From contig NZ_BMWT01000004.1 in NCBI RefSeq assembly GCF_014651375.1, positions 124,001 to 188,000 on the forward strand: DNA of 64,000 nt, read 5' to 3'. This DNA is from Tateyamaria omphalii. GTDB taxonomy: Bacteria > Pseudomonadota > Alphaproteobacteria > Rhodobacterales > Rhodobacteraceae. Positions 55,105 through 63,215 of the stretch are shown here, in pieces. Position 1 is the first letter of the stretch, and each line of letters opens with the position of its first letter. The notes beneath the pieces are model-generated. The model had not been told where the DNA came from. It saw only the letters and a list, made by a program, of their open reading frames with translations, and did not search any database. Made by a program: the position numbers and the translations under genes.

Positions 55105-56307
55105 ATGACATTGGACCATGTGCGCACCTTGTCCGGTGGGATCAACCAAACGGGCGTGCGTGCCTATAATGAGCGGTTGATTCTGTCGATCCTGCAACGC
55201 AATGGCGGACTGCCGGGAAGCGATCTTGCGCGCCGAACTGGCTTGTCATCTCAAACGGCCTCGGTGATCCTGCGGAAGCTTGAACAGGACGGGCTGTTGA
55301 TCAAGGGCGCGCCGGTGAAAGGGAAGGTGGGCAAGCCGTCTGTGCCGTACCTTTTGAACCCGGATGGCGTGTTTTCTGTCGGCCTCAAGATCGGGCGCCG
55401 CAGCGCTGATCTGTTGGTTCTGGATGCGATGGGGCAGGTGCGTCATCAGCTGCGGCACACGTACGACTACCCTTTGCCGCGCCATGTCTTTGGATTTCTG
55501 CGCGAAGGGTTCTCCGCGTTGGTGGATGACATGGACGATGTTATGCGCGAACGCCTGTGCGGGGTGGGCATTGCCGCCCCGTTCGAATTGTGGAGCTGGC
55601 ACGAATTGCTCGATGCCCCTCCGGAAGAGTTTGCGGCCTGGAAAGACGTCGACTTTGTCGCCGAAGTGGGACGCATCAGCGATCTGCCTGTGCGTTTGGT
55701 CAATGATGCGACCGCCGCCTGCAGGGCCGAGCATGTCTTTGGCATCGGGCGGGAGTATCGCGACTACGTCTACTTTTTCCTGGGCGCCTTCATTGGTGGC
55801 GGGGTGGTGCTGGATCACACGGTGTTCGAGGGCAATCAGAAAAACGCCGGCGCATTCGGGACGATGCCTGTCGCCGACTTGCAAGGGCGGTCCGGACATC
55901 TGATCGATCTCGCTTCGATCCGGACGCTGGAACTACGTCTGGTCGAAGCGGGCGAAAACCCACGTCAACTCTGGCAACAGCCACAGGATTGGTCACATCT
56001 TGAACGCTTTGTTGTCCCGTGGCTGGAGCAGACCGCTGATGCACTTGCCATTGCCAGCGTCGCAAGCTGCGCTGTGATCGATGTCGAAGCGGTGGTTATC
56101 GACGGCGCGATGCCACCACCTGTGCGCGCGCGTTTGGTTGAATTGACAGCATCTGCGCTCGAGAAAAAAGACATGCGGGGATTGTTCAGACCCGAAACGG
56201 TAGAGGGGCAGATCGGTGCAAATGCCCGTGGCATCGGCGCTGCCGCCGGGCCGATCATTGGGCAATTCTTGTTGGATCGACCCGCTGCAATGTTCGAACA
56301 GGCTTAA
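55105..56307 (+). CDS. frcR: ROK-family transcriptional regulator of the fructose operon
   Basis: 400 aa, GGGAGGAG upstream. The N-terminal winged HTH LPGSDLARRTGLSSQTASVI (residues ~33-52) is followed by a ROK domain (VGKPSVPYLLNPDGVFSVGL, FLGAFIGGGVVLDHTVFEGN). The zinc motif C-x-C-G-x-x-G-C-L-E of canonical ROK repressors is missing: at that place it reads LQGRSGHLIDLAS. It is divergent from frcB with a strong palindrome between them. Its stop overlaps the aglK stop by 4 nt. Confidence 0.87.
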   Translation: MTLDHVRTLSGGINQTGVRAYNERLILSILQRNGGLPGSDLARRTGLSSQTASVILRKLEQDGLLIKGAPVKGKVGKPSVPYLLNPDGVFSVGLKIGRRSADLLVLDAMGQVRHQLRHTYDYPLPRHVFGFLREGFSALVDDMDDVMRERLCGVGIAAPFELWSWHELLDAPPEEFAAWKDVDFVAEVGRISDLPVRLVNDATAACRAEHVFGIGREYRDYVYFFLGAFIGGGVVLDHTVFEGNQKNAGAFGTMPVADLQGRSGHLIDLASIRTLELRLVEAGENPRQLWQQPQDWSHLERFVVPWLEQTADALAIASVASCAVIDVEAVVIDGAMPPPVRARLVELTASALEKKDMRGLFRPETVEGQIGANARGIGAAAGPIIGQFLLDRPAAMFEQA

Positions 56308-57392
56308 CGGTAGTAAAGCGACTGACCGTTCGAGAAGAGTTGCACTTTCTCTGGCGCGGCCGTCACCTTGACCGACTTCCCGCGCAGATCCTTGTGGATG
56401 CCGGGCATCTTCGCCAGCACGGCCTGTTCACCTTCTTCTGCATGGAAGTAGAGGATCGTGACTTCGCCGAGGGCTTCGGTGAAATCAACAGTGCCTTCGA
56501 ACACGGCATCGCCATCGGTTTCTACCATGTCCTCGGGCCGCACACCGACATTTACCTGCAGGCCCTTGTCGCCATCCTGAGTTGGCACGGCAGAGGTGAT
56601 CACACCGCCGCCTTTCATCTGGATCTTGGTTTGCTGACCAGTTTCGATGACTTCGCCCGGCAACAGGTTCATTGATGGTGATCCAATGAATTGCGCGACG
56701 AATTCATTTTCGGGCCGTTCATAAAGTTCAAGCGGGGAACCGACCTGCGCGATGCCTTTGTTCGCAAGAACCACGATGCGGCTGGCCAGTGTCATGGCTT
56801 CGACCTGGTCGTGGGTCACGTAGATCATCGTGCTGTCAGGCATCGACTCTTTGAGCTGGGCAATCTCGATCCGCGTGGCGACGCGGAGGGCGGCATCTAG
56901 GTTCGAAAGCGGTTCATCGAACAGGTACACCTTGGGGTCGCGCACAATGGAGCGGCCGATGGCGACCCGTTGACGCTGCCCACCTGACAAAGCTTTGGGC
57001 AGGCGGTCCAGATAGGGTTCAAGCTGCAGGATGCGCGCCGCCCGGTTCACGGCCTCATCAATTTCGGACTGAGGCTTCTTTGCCAGTTTCAGGGCAAAGG
57101 TCATGTTGTCCCGCACCGTCATGTGCGGATAAAGCGCATAGGATTGGAACACCATGGCGATGCCACGCTGTGCGGGCGGCACGTCGTTTACGACCGTCCC
57201 GTCAATCTCAAGTGTACCGCCGGTGATCTTTTCCAAACCCGCGATCATACGCAGCAGCGTGGACTTGCCGCAGCCCGACGGGCCGACGAAGACAATCAAC
57301 TCGCCCTTCTGGATATCGAGGTTGATGTTGTTGAGCACGTTGACCGTGCCGCCATATGTCTTTTCGACATCTGTCAGTTTCAAATCGGCCAT
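56304..57392 (-). CDS. aglK: Alpha-glucoside ABC transporter ATPase
   Basis: 362 aa of the MalK/UgpC type. Walker A FVGPSGCGKSTLLRM near residue 36, signature [15 protein letters not shown] near 134, Walker B VYLFDEPLSNLDA near 153, the H-loop YVTHDQVEAM and a C-terminal OB/TOBE regulatory domain from about 240 (VNVGVRPEDM). GGGAGGGACC lies upstream. Last gene of aglEFGAK, the same order as in Sinorhizobium. Confidence 0.94.
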   Translation of the reverse strand: MADLKLTDVEKTYGGTVNVLNNINLDIQKGELIVFVGPSGCGKSTLLRMIAGLEKITGGTLEIDGTVVNDVPPAQRGIAMVFQSYALYPHMTVRDNMTFALKLAKKPQSEIDEAVNRAARILQLEPYLDRLPKALSGGQRQRVAIGRSIVRDPKVYLFDEPLSNLDAALRVATRIEIAQLKESMPDSTMIYVTHDQVEAMTLASRIVVLANKGIAQVGSPLELYERPENEFVAQFIGSPSMNLLPGEVIETGQQTKIQMKGGGVITSAVPTQDGDKGLQVNVGVRPEDMVETDGDAVFEGTVDFTEALGEVTILYFHAEEGEQAVLAKMPGIHKDLRGKSVKVTAAPEKVQLFSNGQSLYYR

Positions 57393-57443
57393 GGTTGGTC
57401 CCTCCCTTCGGGTGCCCGGTGGGCCGGGCCCCGTTCTCCTCGT

Positions 57444-59099
57444 TTATGTCTTCAAGGCCAGCGCCACCTGCCACGCGCCCAGATGGACATGCCCATCGGG
57501 GCTGGGGGCGGTGCTGCCCAGTTCTGACCCGATGGTGACCCATGCCCCATCGGGCAGGTCCAGCGTGGCCGGTTCGTCGCTTAGGTTCACTGCGCAGAAG
57601 ATCACCTGACCTTCATGCGACCGTGTGAAATGCACGACATCACCAGTTGCTTTGACTCCGTAGTGCGTGCCCTTCGACAACGCCATGTGTGCATGACGCA
57701 AGGCGATGGCCTTGCGGTAGTGGTGCAGCAGGGCAGTTGGATCATTTTCCTGTGTCGTGACGGCACTGTGCAGATGCTCGCGGCTGACCGGCAGCCAAGG
57801 CTCGCCCGTGGTAAAGCCGCCATGGCTGTTCGACGGCTCCCAAACCATCGGCGTGCGGCACCCGTCGCGGCCCTTGAACTCGGGCCAGAATTCGATGCCA
57901 TAGGGGTCTTGCAAGTCTTCAAAAGCCACATCCGCCTCTGGCAGCCCCAGCTCCTCGCCCTGATACAGGCAGACAGAGCCGCGCAGACACAGGATCAGCG
58001 TGGCATAGGCGCGCATCGCAGCCGGGGACAGGTCCCACCGGCTGGCATGGCGGATCACGTCGTGGTTGGAGAACGCCCAGCAGGCCCAGCCGTCAGTGGC
58101 CACCTCGTCCACTTTGTTCAGAACTTCGACCACACGGGCGGCAGTCAGCGGGTCCTTGGCGAGGAATTCAAAGGCATAACACATCTGAACGCGCTGATCG
58201 CCCTCAGTGTATTGGCCCATGATCTCAAGCCCGCGCTGCGCGTCGCCCACTTCGCCCACGGCAGCCGCGCCCGGGTACTCGTCCAGCAGCGACCGGAAGC
58301 GGGCCAAAAACTCCAGATTCTCGGCCTGGTTCTTGGAATAGAGGTGTTCCTGGTGGTTATACGGGTTCACCGACGGCGCGATGGTCGCATTGCGCTGCTC
58401 CGGTGGGAGCGCCGGGTTGTCGCGGAGTTCCTTGTCGGCATAGTAGAAGTTGATGGTGTCCAGACGGAACCCATCGACGCCCCGATCCAGCCAGAAGCGC
58501 GTCACGTCTAGCAGCGCATCCTGTACGTCCGTGTTGTGGAAGTTCAGGTCGGGCTGCGTCGACAGGAAGTTGTGCAGGTAATACTGTTCGCGCCGCGGCT
58601 CCCACGTCCAGGCGGGGCCGCCAAAGATCGACAACCAGTTGTTGGGGGGCGTGCCGTCGGGCTTGGGGTCCGACCAGACATACCAGTTGGACTTCTCATT
58701 GGTGCGGTCCAAATGGCTCTCGGCAAACCACGGGTGTTGGTCCGAGGTGTGGGACAGCACAAGGTCGATCATCACCCGCAGACCCAAGGCATGCGCCGTA
58801 TCAACCAGTGCATCAAAATCGGCCAGCGTGCCGAACATCGGATCGACGCCGCGATAGTCGCTGACATCATACCCGAAGTCTTTCATGGGCGAGGTAAAGA
58901 ACGGCGAAATCCAGATCGCATCCACCCCCAGCGACGCAACATAGGGCAGGCGGCTGGTGATGCCGTTCAGATCGCCAACACCGTCGCCATTGCTGTCCTG
59001 GAAGCTGCGCGGATAAATCTGGTAGATCACCGCCCCGCGCCACCAGTCCTTGTCCGCCACAAGAGTCCGAGCCATGTCGAATTCCGCTTTCTTGTTCAT
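57444..59099 (-). CDS. aglA: Alpha-glucosidase, GH13
   Basis: 551 aa cytoplasmic enzyme cleaving imported alpha-glucosides (sucrose, maltose, trehalose type). GH13 regions: GDLNGITSRLPYVASLGVDA near residue 40, MIDLVLSHTSDQHPWF near 110, GVDGFRLDTINFYYADK near 210 with the nucleophile Asp, AAAVGEVGD near 275 with the acid Glu, and FSNHDVIRHA near 340. The length matches AglA/oligo-1,6-glucosidase. It starts 10 nt after the aglG stop. Confidence 0.94.
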   Translation of the reverse strand: MNKKAEFDMARTLVADKDWWRGAVIYQIYPRSFQDSNGDGVGDLNGITSRLPYVASLGVDAIWISPFFTSPMKDFGYDVSDYRGVDPMFGTLADFDALVDTAHALGLRVMIDLVLSHTSDQHPWFAESHLDRTNEKSNWYVWSDPKPDGTPPNNWLSIFGGPAWTWEPRREQYYLHNFLSTQPDLNFHNTDVQDALLDVTRFWLDRGVDGFRLDTINFYYADKELRDNPALPPEQRNATIAPSVNPYNHQEHLYSKNQAENLEFLARFRSLLDEYPGAAAVGEVGDAQRGLEIMGQYTEGDQRVQMCYAFEFLAKDPLTAARVVEVLNKVDEVATDGWACWAFSNHDVIRHASRWDLSPAAMRAYATLILCLRGSVCLYQGEELGLPEADVAFEDLQDPYGIEFWPEFKGRDGCRTPMVWEPSNSHGGFTTGEPWLPVSREHLHSAVTTQENDPTALLHHYRKAIALRHAHMALSKGTHYGVKATGDVVHFTRSHEGQVIFCAVNLSDEPATLDLPDGAWVTIGSELGSTAPSPDGHVHLGAWQVALALKT

Positions 59100-59109
59100 C
59101 CACTAGATC

Positions 59110-60264
59110 CTATTTCACCGACCCGGCCAGCAGACCGCGCACCAGGTACTTCTGCATTGCAAAGAACACGCACAGCGGCACCGCAATCGACACGAACGCC
59201 GCTGTCGCAAGGATTTCCCAGTTGCCGCCACGGGTGCCCAACAGATTGACGATTTGGTCGGTCATCACTGTCGTTTGCCCCGTGGCATCAATCAGGAACA
59301 CCTTGGCCACCAGCAGGTCATTCCAGGTCCACAGGAACTGGAAGATTGCAAAGGACGCCAAGGCGGGGAACGACAGTGGGAGGATGATCTTGGTAAAGAT
59401 CTGGAAATCCGTCGCGCCGTCCACCTTGGCGTTTTCGATGATGTCGCGCGGTAGGCCAACCATGTAATTTCGCAAGAGGTATATCGCGAGTGGAAGGCCA
59501 AAGCCGGTATGGGCCAGCCAGACGCCCAGATATCCTTTGCCGATGCCAATGCCGACATGCAGCTTGAGCAGCGGGATCAGCGCCAGTTGCAGCGGTACCA
59601 CGAGCAGACCCACGACACAGGCAATCAGGATCGCGCGACCCGGAAAGTCCATCCAGGCCAGCGCGTAGGCGGCAAAAGCGGCCACAACGATGGGGATGAT
59701 CGTGGCAGGGATCGTCACGGTCAGCGTGTTGAAGAACGCCTTGGCCATGTTGTCGTTGGAATCCCCGCTGGTCATGATGTTCACGTAGTTCTCGGTTGTG
59801 AACTCAGGCGGCGAGACGGCTGTGACAAAGGCACGTTGCCCCCGTCCACTGATCTGCTCGTCATTGCCGGACCATGTGTAGTTGCCTTCCGCATCGATCG
59901 AGAATGTCTCGCCATCGCCCAGGTCAGCCACATCACCGGGTTGATAGGCGTCCACCGCCCGGGATGATGTCCCCCAACTCTGAATTTCGCCCGGCGCACC
60001 ATCGTCGCCAAAGAAATTGCCCTCAACCACGAACAGGTCGCCGCGCTGAACACGGTTCTCGTCCGGGTCCGCTGCACGGTAGCGGTCAGTCTGTTCCGAC
60101 GGGAACAACGATGCCCACCAGCCCGAGCCGACGATCTGGTCAGCGGTCCGGAAGGACGAAACCAAAAGGCCGAAGGTTGGAAACACCCAAAGAGCGACAA
60201 GCAGTACGACCGAGATGTTGACGGCCCAGCCCAGGGACGATTTGGAACCTGCAATATTGTCCAT
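59110..60264 (-). CDS. aglG: Alpha-glucoside ABC transporter permease AglG
   Basis: 384 aa MalG-type permease. TM1 (VNISVVLLVALWVFPTFGLL) is followed by a long periplasmic insert (residues ~40-150) and five more TMs. The EAA loop is ENAKVDGATDFQIFTKIILP near residue 280. The insert makes it ~100 aa longer than MalG, as in rhizobial AglG. The start overlaps the aglF stop by 1 nt. Confidence 0.93.
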   Translation of the reverse strand: MDNIAGSKSSLGWAVNISVVLLVALWVFPTFGLLVSSFRTADQIVGSGWWASLFPSEQTDRYRAADPDENRVQRGDLFVVEGNFFGDDGAPGEIQSWGTSSRAVDAYQPGDVADLGDGETFSIDAEGNYTWSGNDEQISGRGQRAFVTAVSPPEFTTENYVNIMTSGDSNDNMAKAFFNTLTVTIPATIIPIVVAAFAAYALAWMDFPGRAILIACVVGLLVVPLQLALIPLLKLHVGIGIGKGYLGVWLAHTGFGLPLAIYLLRNYMVGLPRDIIENAKVDGATDFQIFTKIILPLSFPALASFAIFQFLWTWNDLLVAKVFLIDATGQTTVMTDQIVNLLGTRGGNWEILATAAFVSIAVPLCVFFAMQKYLVRGLLAGSVK

Positions 60265-61499
60265 TATTTCATCTCCTTACGGGCGTTGTAGACGTTCCAG
60301 ACAAGGATCGGCGTTACCAGCAGCATGATGATGATGGCCGATGCCGATCCCACGCCCCAATCATTGGCGCGGAACATTTTATCGTACATGTAATTGGCCA
60401 GAACTTGCGTCTCCCATTGGCCGTTGGTCATCGCGAACACGATGTCAAAGACCTTGAGGACGACGATGGTGATGGTGGTCCAGACCACCACGATTGTGCC
60501 CATGATTTGGGGCACCTTAATTTTGAAGAAGATCTGGAAGGGATTGGCGCCGTCGATGATCGCCGCTTCTACCGTTTCTTCGGGAATGCCGCGCAGAGCC
60601 GCCGACAGGATCACCATGGCAAAGCCGGTTTGGATCCAGATCAGCACCACCATCAAAAGGAAGCTGTTCCAGAATGGAATAGTTAGCCAAGTCTGCGGTT
60701 GGCCGTAGGGGTAGTCGAAAGTGAAGACACCGATCAGCGACGACAGCGACAGATATACAAGGTAGAGCGCCGCAACACCGACGAACAGGCGCAGCGGCAC
60801 GTATCCGGCACCTCCGCCCCGCTGTTTGCTTTCAGCGATCGGGCGCACGAAGATCCAGCCGACATAGGCGACAATCGCGGCAAAGGACAAAAGCATGATG
60901 GCGGGGAGAAGCTGAAGGAAGAGGAACGACCCAATGCCGCCCTCGAATTGCAGCCAGACAGAGTTCAGGACGCCGATCTGGTTCTGGTCAGCGGGCCGTG
61001 CCTCGTAGACCAGTTTGAAGATCACACCGGCGCCAACAAAGGAAATCGCCATCGGCATGAAGATCAGCGACTTGGCGGCAGACCCCCACTTGATGCGGTC
61101 AGTCAGCTGCGCGGCAAGCAGGCCAAAGGCGGTCGAGGCGGCAGGCACAACGATCAGCCACAAAAGGTTGTTGCGCAGCGCTTCCCAGAATTTGGGCTCG
61201 GCCATCATCTGGTCGTAGTTGGCAAGACCAACAAAAGCGCCGCCCTGATCACGGTCGGTCAACGACAGGCGCAGTGTTTCGAAAACGGGGTAGGCCAGAT
61301 ACAGGCCCAATGCGAAAATGGCGGGAAAGAGGAAGAGCCACGGGCGCACCTGGTTGGCCCGATTGATGTTCTGCCCGGCCTGCGGTCCCTTGGCCGGAAA
61401 GATCACCTTGTCAAGGATCTGGTTCGATCCCCAGAAATACAGAACACATCCACCCACGCCGAGTGCAATGGTTATCAATCCCAAGAGTGCAGGGTTCAT
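60264..61499 (-). CDS. aglF: Alpha-glucoside ABC transporter permease AglF
   Basis: 411 aa MalF-type permease with about eight TMs; the N-terminal LLGLITIALGVGGCVLYFWG is a helix beyond the common six-TM core. The EAA-type loop is EETVEAAIIDGANPFQIFFK near residue 325. It partners AglG and AglK. It lies 117 nt after aglE, the gap holding a strong stem-loop. Confidence 0.93.
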   Translation of the reverse strand: MNPALLGLITIALGVGGCVLYFWGSNQILDKVIFPAKGPQAGQNINRANQVRPWLFLFPAIFALGLYLAYPVFETLRLSLTDRDQGGAFVGLANYDQMMAEPKFWEALRNNLLWLIVVPAASTAFGLLAAQLTDRIKWGSAAKSLIFMPMAISFVGAGVIFKLVYEARPADQNQIGVLNSVWLQFEGGIGSFLFLQLLPAIMLLSFAAIVAYVGWIFVRPIAESKQRGGGAGYVPLRLFVGVAALYLVYLSLSSLIGVFTFDYPYGQPQTWLTIPFWNSFLLMVVLIWIQTGFAMVILSAALRGIPEETVEAAIIDGANPFQIFFKIKVPQIMGTIVVVWTTITIVVLKVFDIVFAMTNGQWETQVLANYMYDKMFRANDWGVGSASAIIIMLLVTPILVWNVYNARKEMK

Positions 61500-61570
61500 G
61501 AGGCTTCCTCCCTATGGCGAGGTCCGGTTATAATTCGGGTTCCTCGCGGACCGGCTTCGCCAGTCTGGTT

Positions 61571-61597
61571 GACCAGCCCACGCGTTGCGGGCTGGTC
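61571..61597 (-). other. Stem-loop between aglE and aglF
   Basis: GACCAGCCC and GGGCTGGTC form a perfect 9-bp stem with a 9-nt loop shortly after the aglE stop. The location mirrors the hairpins after xylF and frcB, probably stabilising the binding-protein message. No U tract follows. Confidence 0.6.
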
Positions 61598-61616
61598 GGT
61601 CTTGTGAGTGGTTTTC

Positions 61617-62969
61617 TTACTTCAGCGCGTCCCAGCTAGACTGGATTTCACCAGCAACAGCTGTGGCGTCCTTGCCGCCTGCATAGTCGACCATCCCGGT
61701 CCAGAACGTACCGGCGCCAACGCCACCAGGCATCAGGTCCGACCCGTCAAAGCGGAACGTGGTCGCGCCCAGCAGAACTTCACCCAGCGCACGCAGCGTG
61801 TCGTCCTTGTAGGCGTCCAGGTTCACACCGTTGTGGGGTGTGAGGAAGCCGGTTTGCGCCATCATGATCTCGTGGCTGATCGGCTCCTGAAAGAATTCCA
61901 TCAGGGCATTTGCGCCATCGGATGGGTTTGTGATCGCCATCAGAGTACCGCCACCCAGAACCGGGTCGCCCAGATCCTTGTCCGCGTAGGAAGGGAAATA
62001 GAAGAAGTTGGTGTCGACACCGAACTCAACGTCTTCCGGGAAGAAGGCGGGTACAAACGACGCCTGGCGGTGCATGTAGCACTGCGGCGGCGAGGTGAAG
62101 AGGCCTTTGGGCGAGTCGCGGAAGTCCGTCGATGCAACTGCACCGGCACCACCGGCAACCTTGGCGTCGTCACGGGCAAACCAGCCGAACTCTTCGATTG
62201 CGGCCACGACACGCTCGTCGTCAAAGGGGATCTCGTTGGTGGTCCACTGGTCATAGACGTCAGGCGACACGGTGCGCAGCATCATGTCTTCGACCCAGTC
62301 GGTCGCAGGCCAGCCCGTCGCAGCACCTGAACCCAGACCGATGCACCACGGTGTTTCACCGTCTGCCACGATCTGTTCTGTCAGCGCCTTGAGGTCTTCC
62401 ATCGATTCGGGAATGTCATAACCCGCATCTTCGAAGTTCTCGGGATTGTACCAGACCAGCGACTTGACGTTCACGTTGTAGAAGAAACCGAACACCTGAT
62501 CGTTGCCATCGGCATCTGCGTAGGTGCCCAGATCAACCCAGGACTGACCGGCAGCGTAGTTATCCTTGACCCAGTCACCCATGCCTTCGGGCAGCGGGTG
62601 CAGTTGGCCTTTGCCCGCCATCACGGCGGCAAGACCGGGCTGCGGGAACACGGCAATGTTCGGTGCCGAACCGGCCTCGGCATCGATCACGATCTGCTGT
62701 TCGAAGCTGTCGGACCCGGTGTAGATCACGTCGGCGCCTGTGGCTTCTTCGAAATAGGCCAGTGCATTGTTCAGATAGCCATCTTCGGGTGTCAGCCAGG
62801 GGCCGAAAACGGTGATGGTCTGACCGCTCAGGTCAGGGGCGCCTTCCGCCCATGCGTTGTAGCTGTCCCAGCTAAAAGGGCCTTCGCCCGGGGTAAAGGT
62901 CAGCTCGGCCTGTGCCGATGCCGCCGTGATAGCCAACGCCGCGGCGCTGGCCAGAAGTTTCGATGTCAT
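61617..62969 (-). CDS. aglE: Alpha-glucoside ABC transporter substrate-binding protein
   Basis: 450 aa from MTSKLLASAAALAITAASAQ (signal peptide; cleavage after AQA) with GGGAGG upstream; the open frame continues 25 codons into the operator region and is rejected as a start. Family 1 binding protein features: DLSGQTITVFGPWL near residue 48, EEATGADVIYTGSDSFEQQI near 75, WCIGLGSGAATGWPATDWVE near 210. It binds alpha-glucosides and feeds AglFGK. The promoter region holds a perfect LacI-type palindrome. Confidence 0.94.
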   Translation of the reverse strand: MTSKLLASAAALAITAASAQAELTFTPGEGPFSWDSYNAWAEGAPDLSGQTITVFGPWLTPEDGYLNNALAYFEEATGADVIYTGSDSFEQQIVIDAEAGSAPNIAVFPQPGLAAVMAGKGQLHPLPEGMGDWVKDNYAAGQSWVDLGTYADADGNDQVFGFFYNVNVKSLVWYNPENFEDAGYDIPESMEDLKALTEQIVADGETPWCIGLGSGAATGWPATDWVEDMMLRTVSPDVYDQWTTNEIPFDDERVVAAIEEFGWFARDDAKVAGGAGAVASTDFRDSPKGLFTSPPQCYMHRQASFVPAFFPEDVEFGVDTNFFYFPSYADKDLGDPVLGGGTLMAITNPSDGANALMEFFQEPISHEIMMAQTGFLTPHNGVNLDAYKDDTLRALGEVLLGATTFRFDGSDLMPGGVGAGTFWTGMVDYAGGKDATAVAGEIQSSWDALK

Positions 62970-63038
62970 TCTGGTCGTCCTCCCATTCGTGTTCAAATCC
63001 AACATGCTGATTGACCAGTTCATGCCCGCTTTCACATT

Positions 63039-63044
63039 TGTCAA
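63039..63044 (-). promoter_or_regulatory. Probable -35 element of the aglE promoter
   Basis: A perfect TTGACA on the minus strand partly overlaps the AglR palindrome at 63042-63053, so bound repressor would block polymerase. No convincing -10 hexamer could be picked. Confidence 0.35.
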
Positions 63045-63053
63045 AGCGCTTTG
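63042..63053. promoter_or_regulatory. AglR operator 1 (aglE side)
   Basis: CAAAGCGCTTTG, a perfect 12-bp palindrome with the central CG typical of LacI/GalR-family operators, 73 nt before the aglE start. Confidence 0.7.
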
Positions 63054-63190
63054 GATGTCGTGAACGTTGCCGAATTTTCACGTTCTGTCAAACGCTGTCG
63101 GACCGTCGATGCAAAATAGTTTAACACGCTAGACGGGAGTAACGAGATGTTTTGACGTTAGCGCAACCAGCCGTTAGCGTCGCTATATCT

Positions 63191-63200
63191 AAAGCGCTTT
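63191..63200. promoter_or_regulatory. AglR operator 2 (aglR side)
   Basis: AAAGCGCTTT, the same palindromic core as operator 1, 149 bp away, just 15 nt before the aglR start and directly after a TATATC -10-like hexamer. It suggests autorepression and possible DNA looping. Confidence 0.65.
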
Positions 63201-63215
63201 GGAACGAATCCACCT

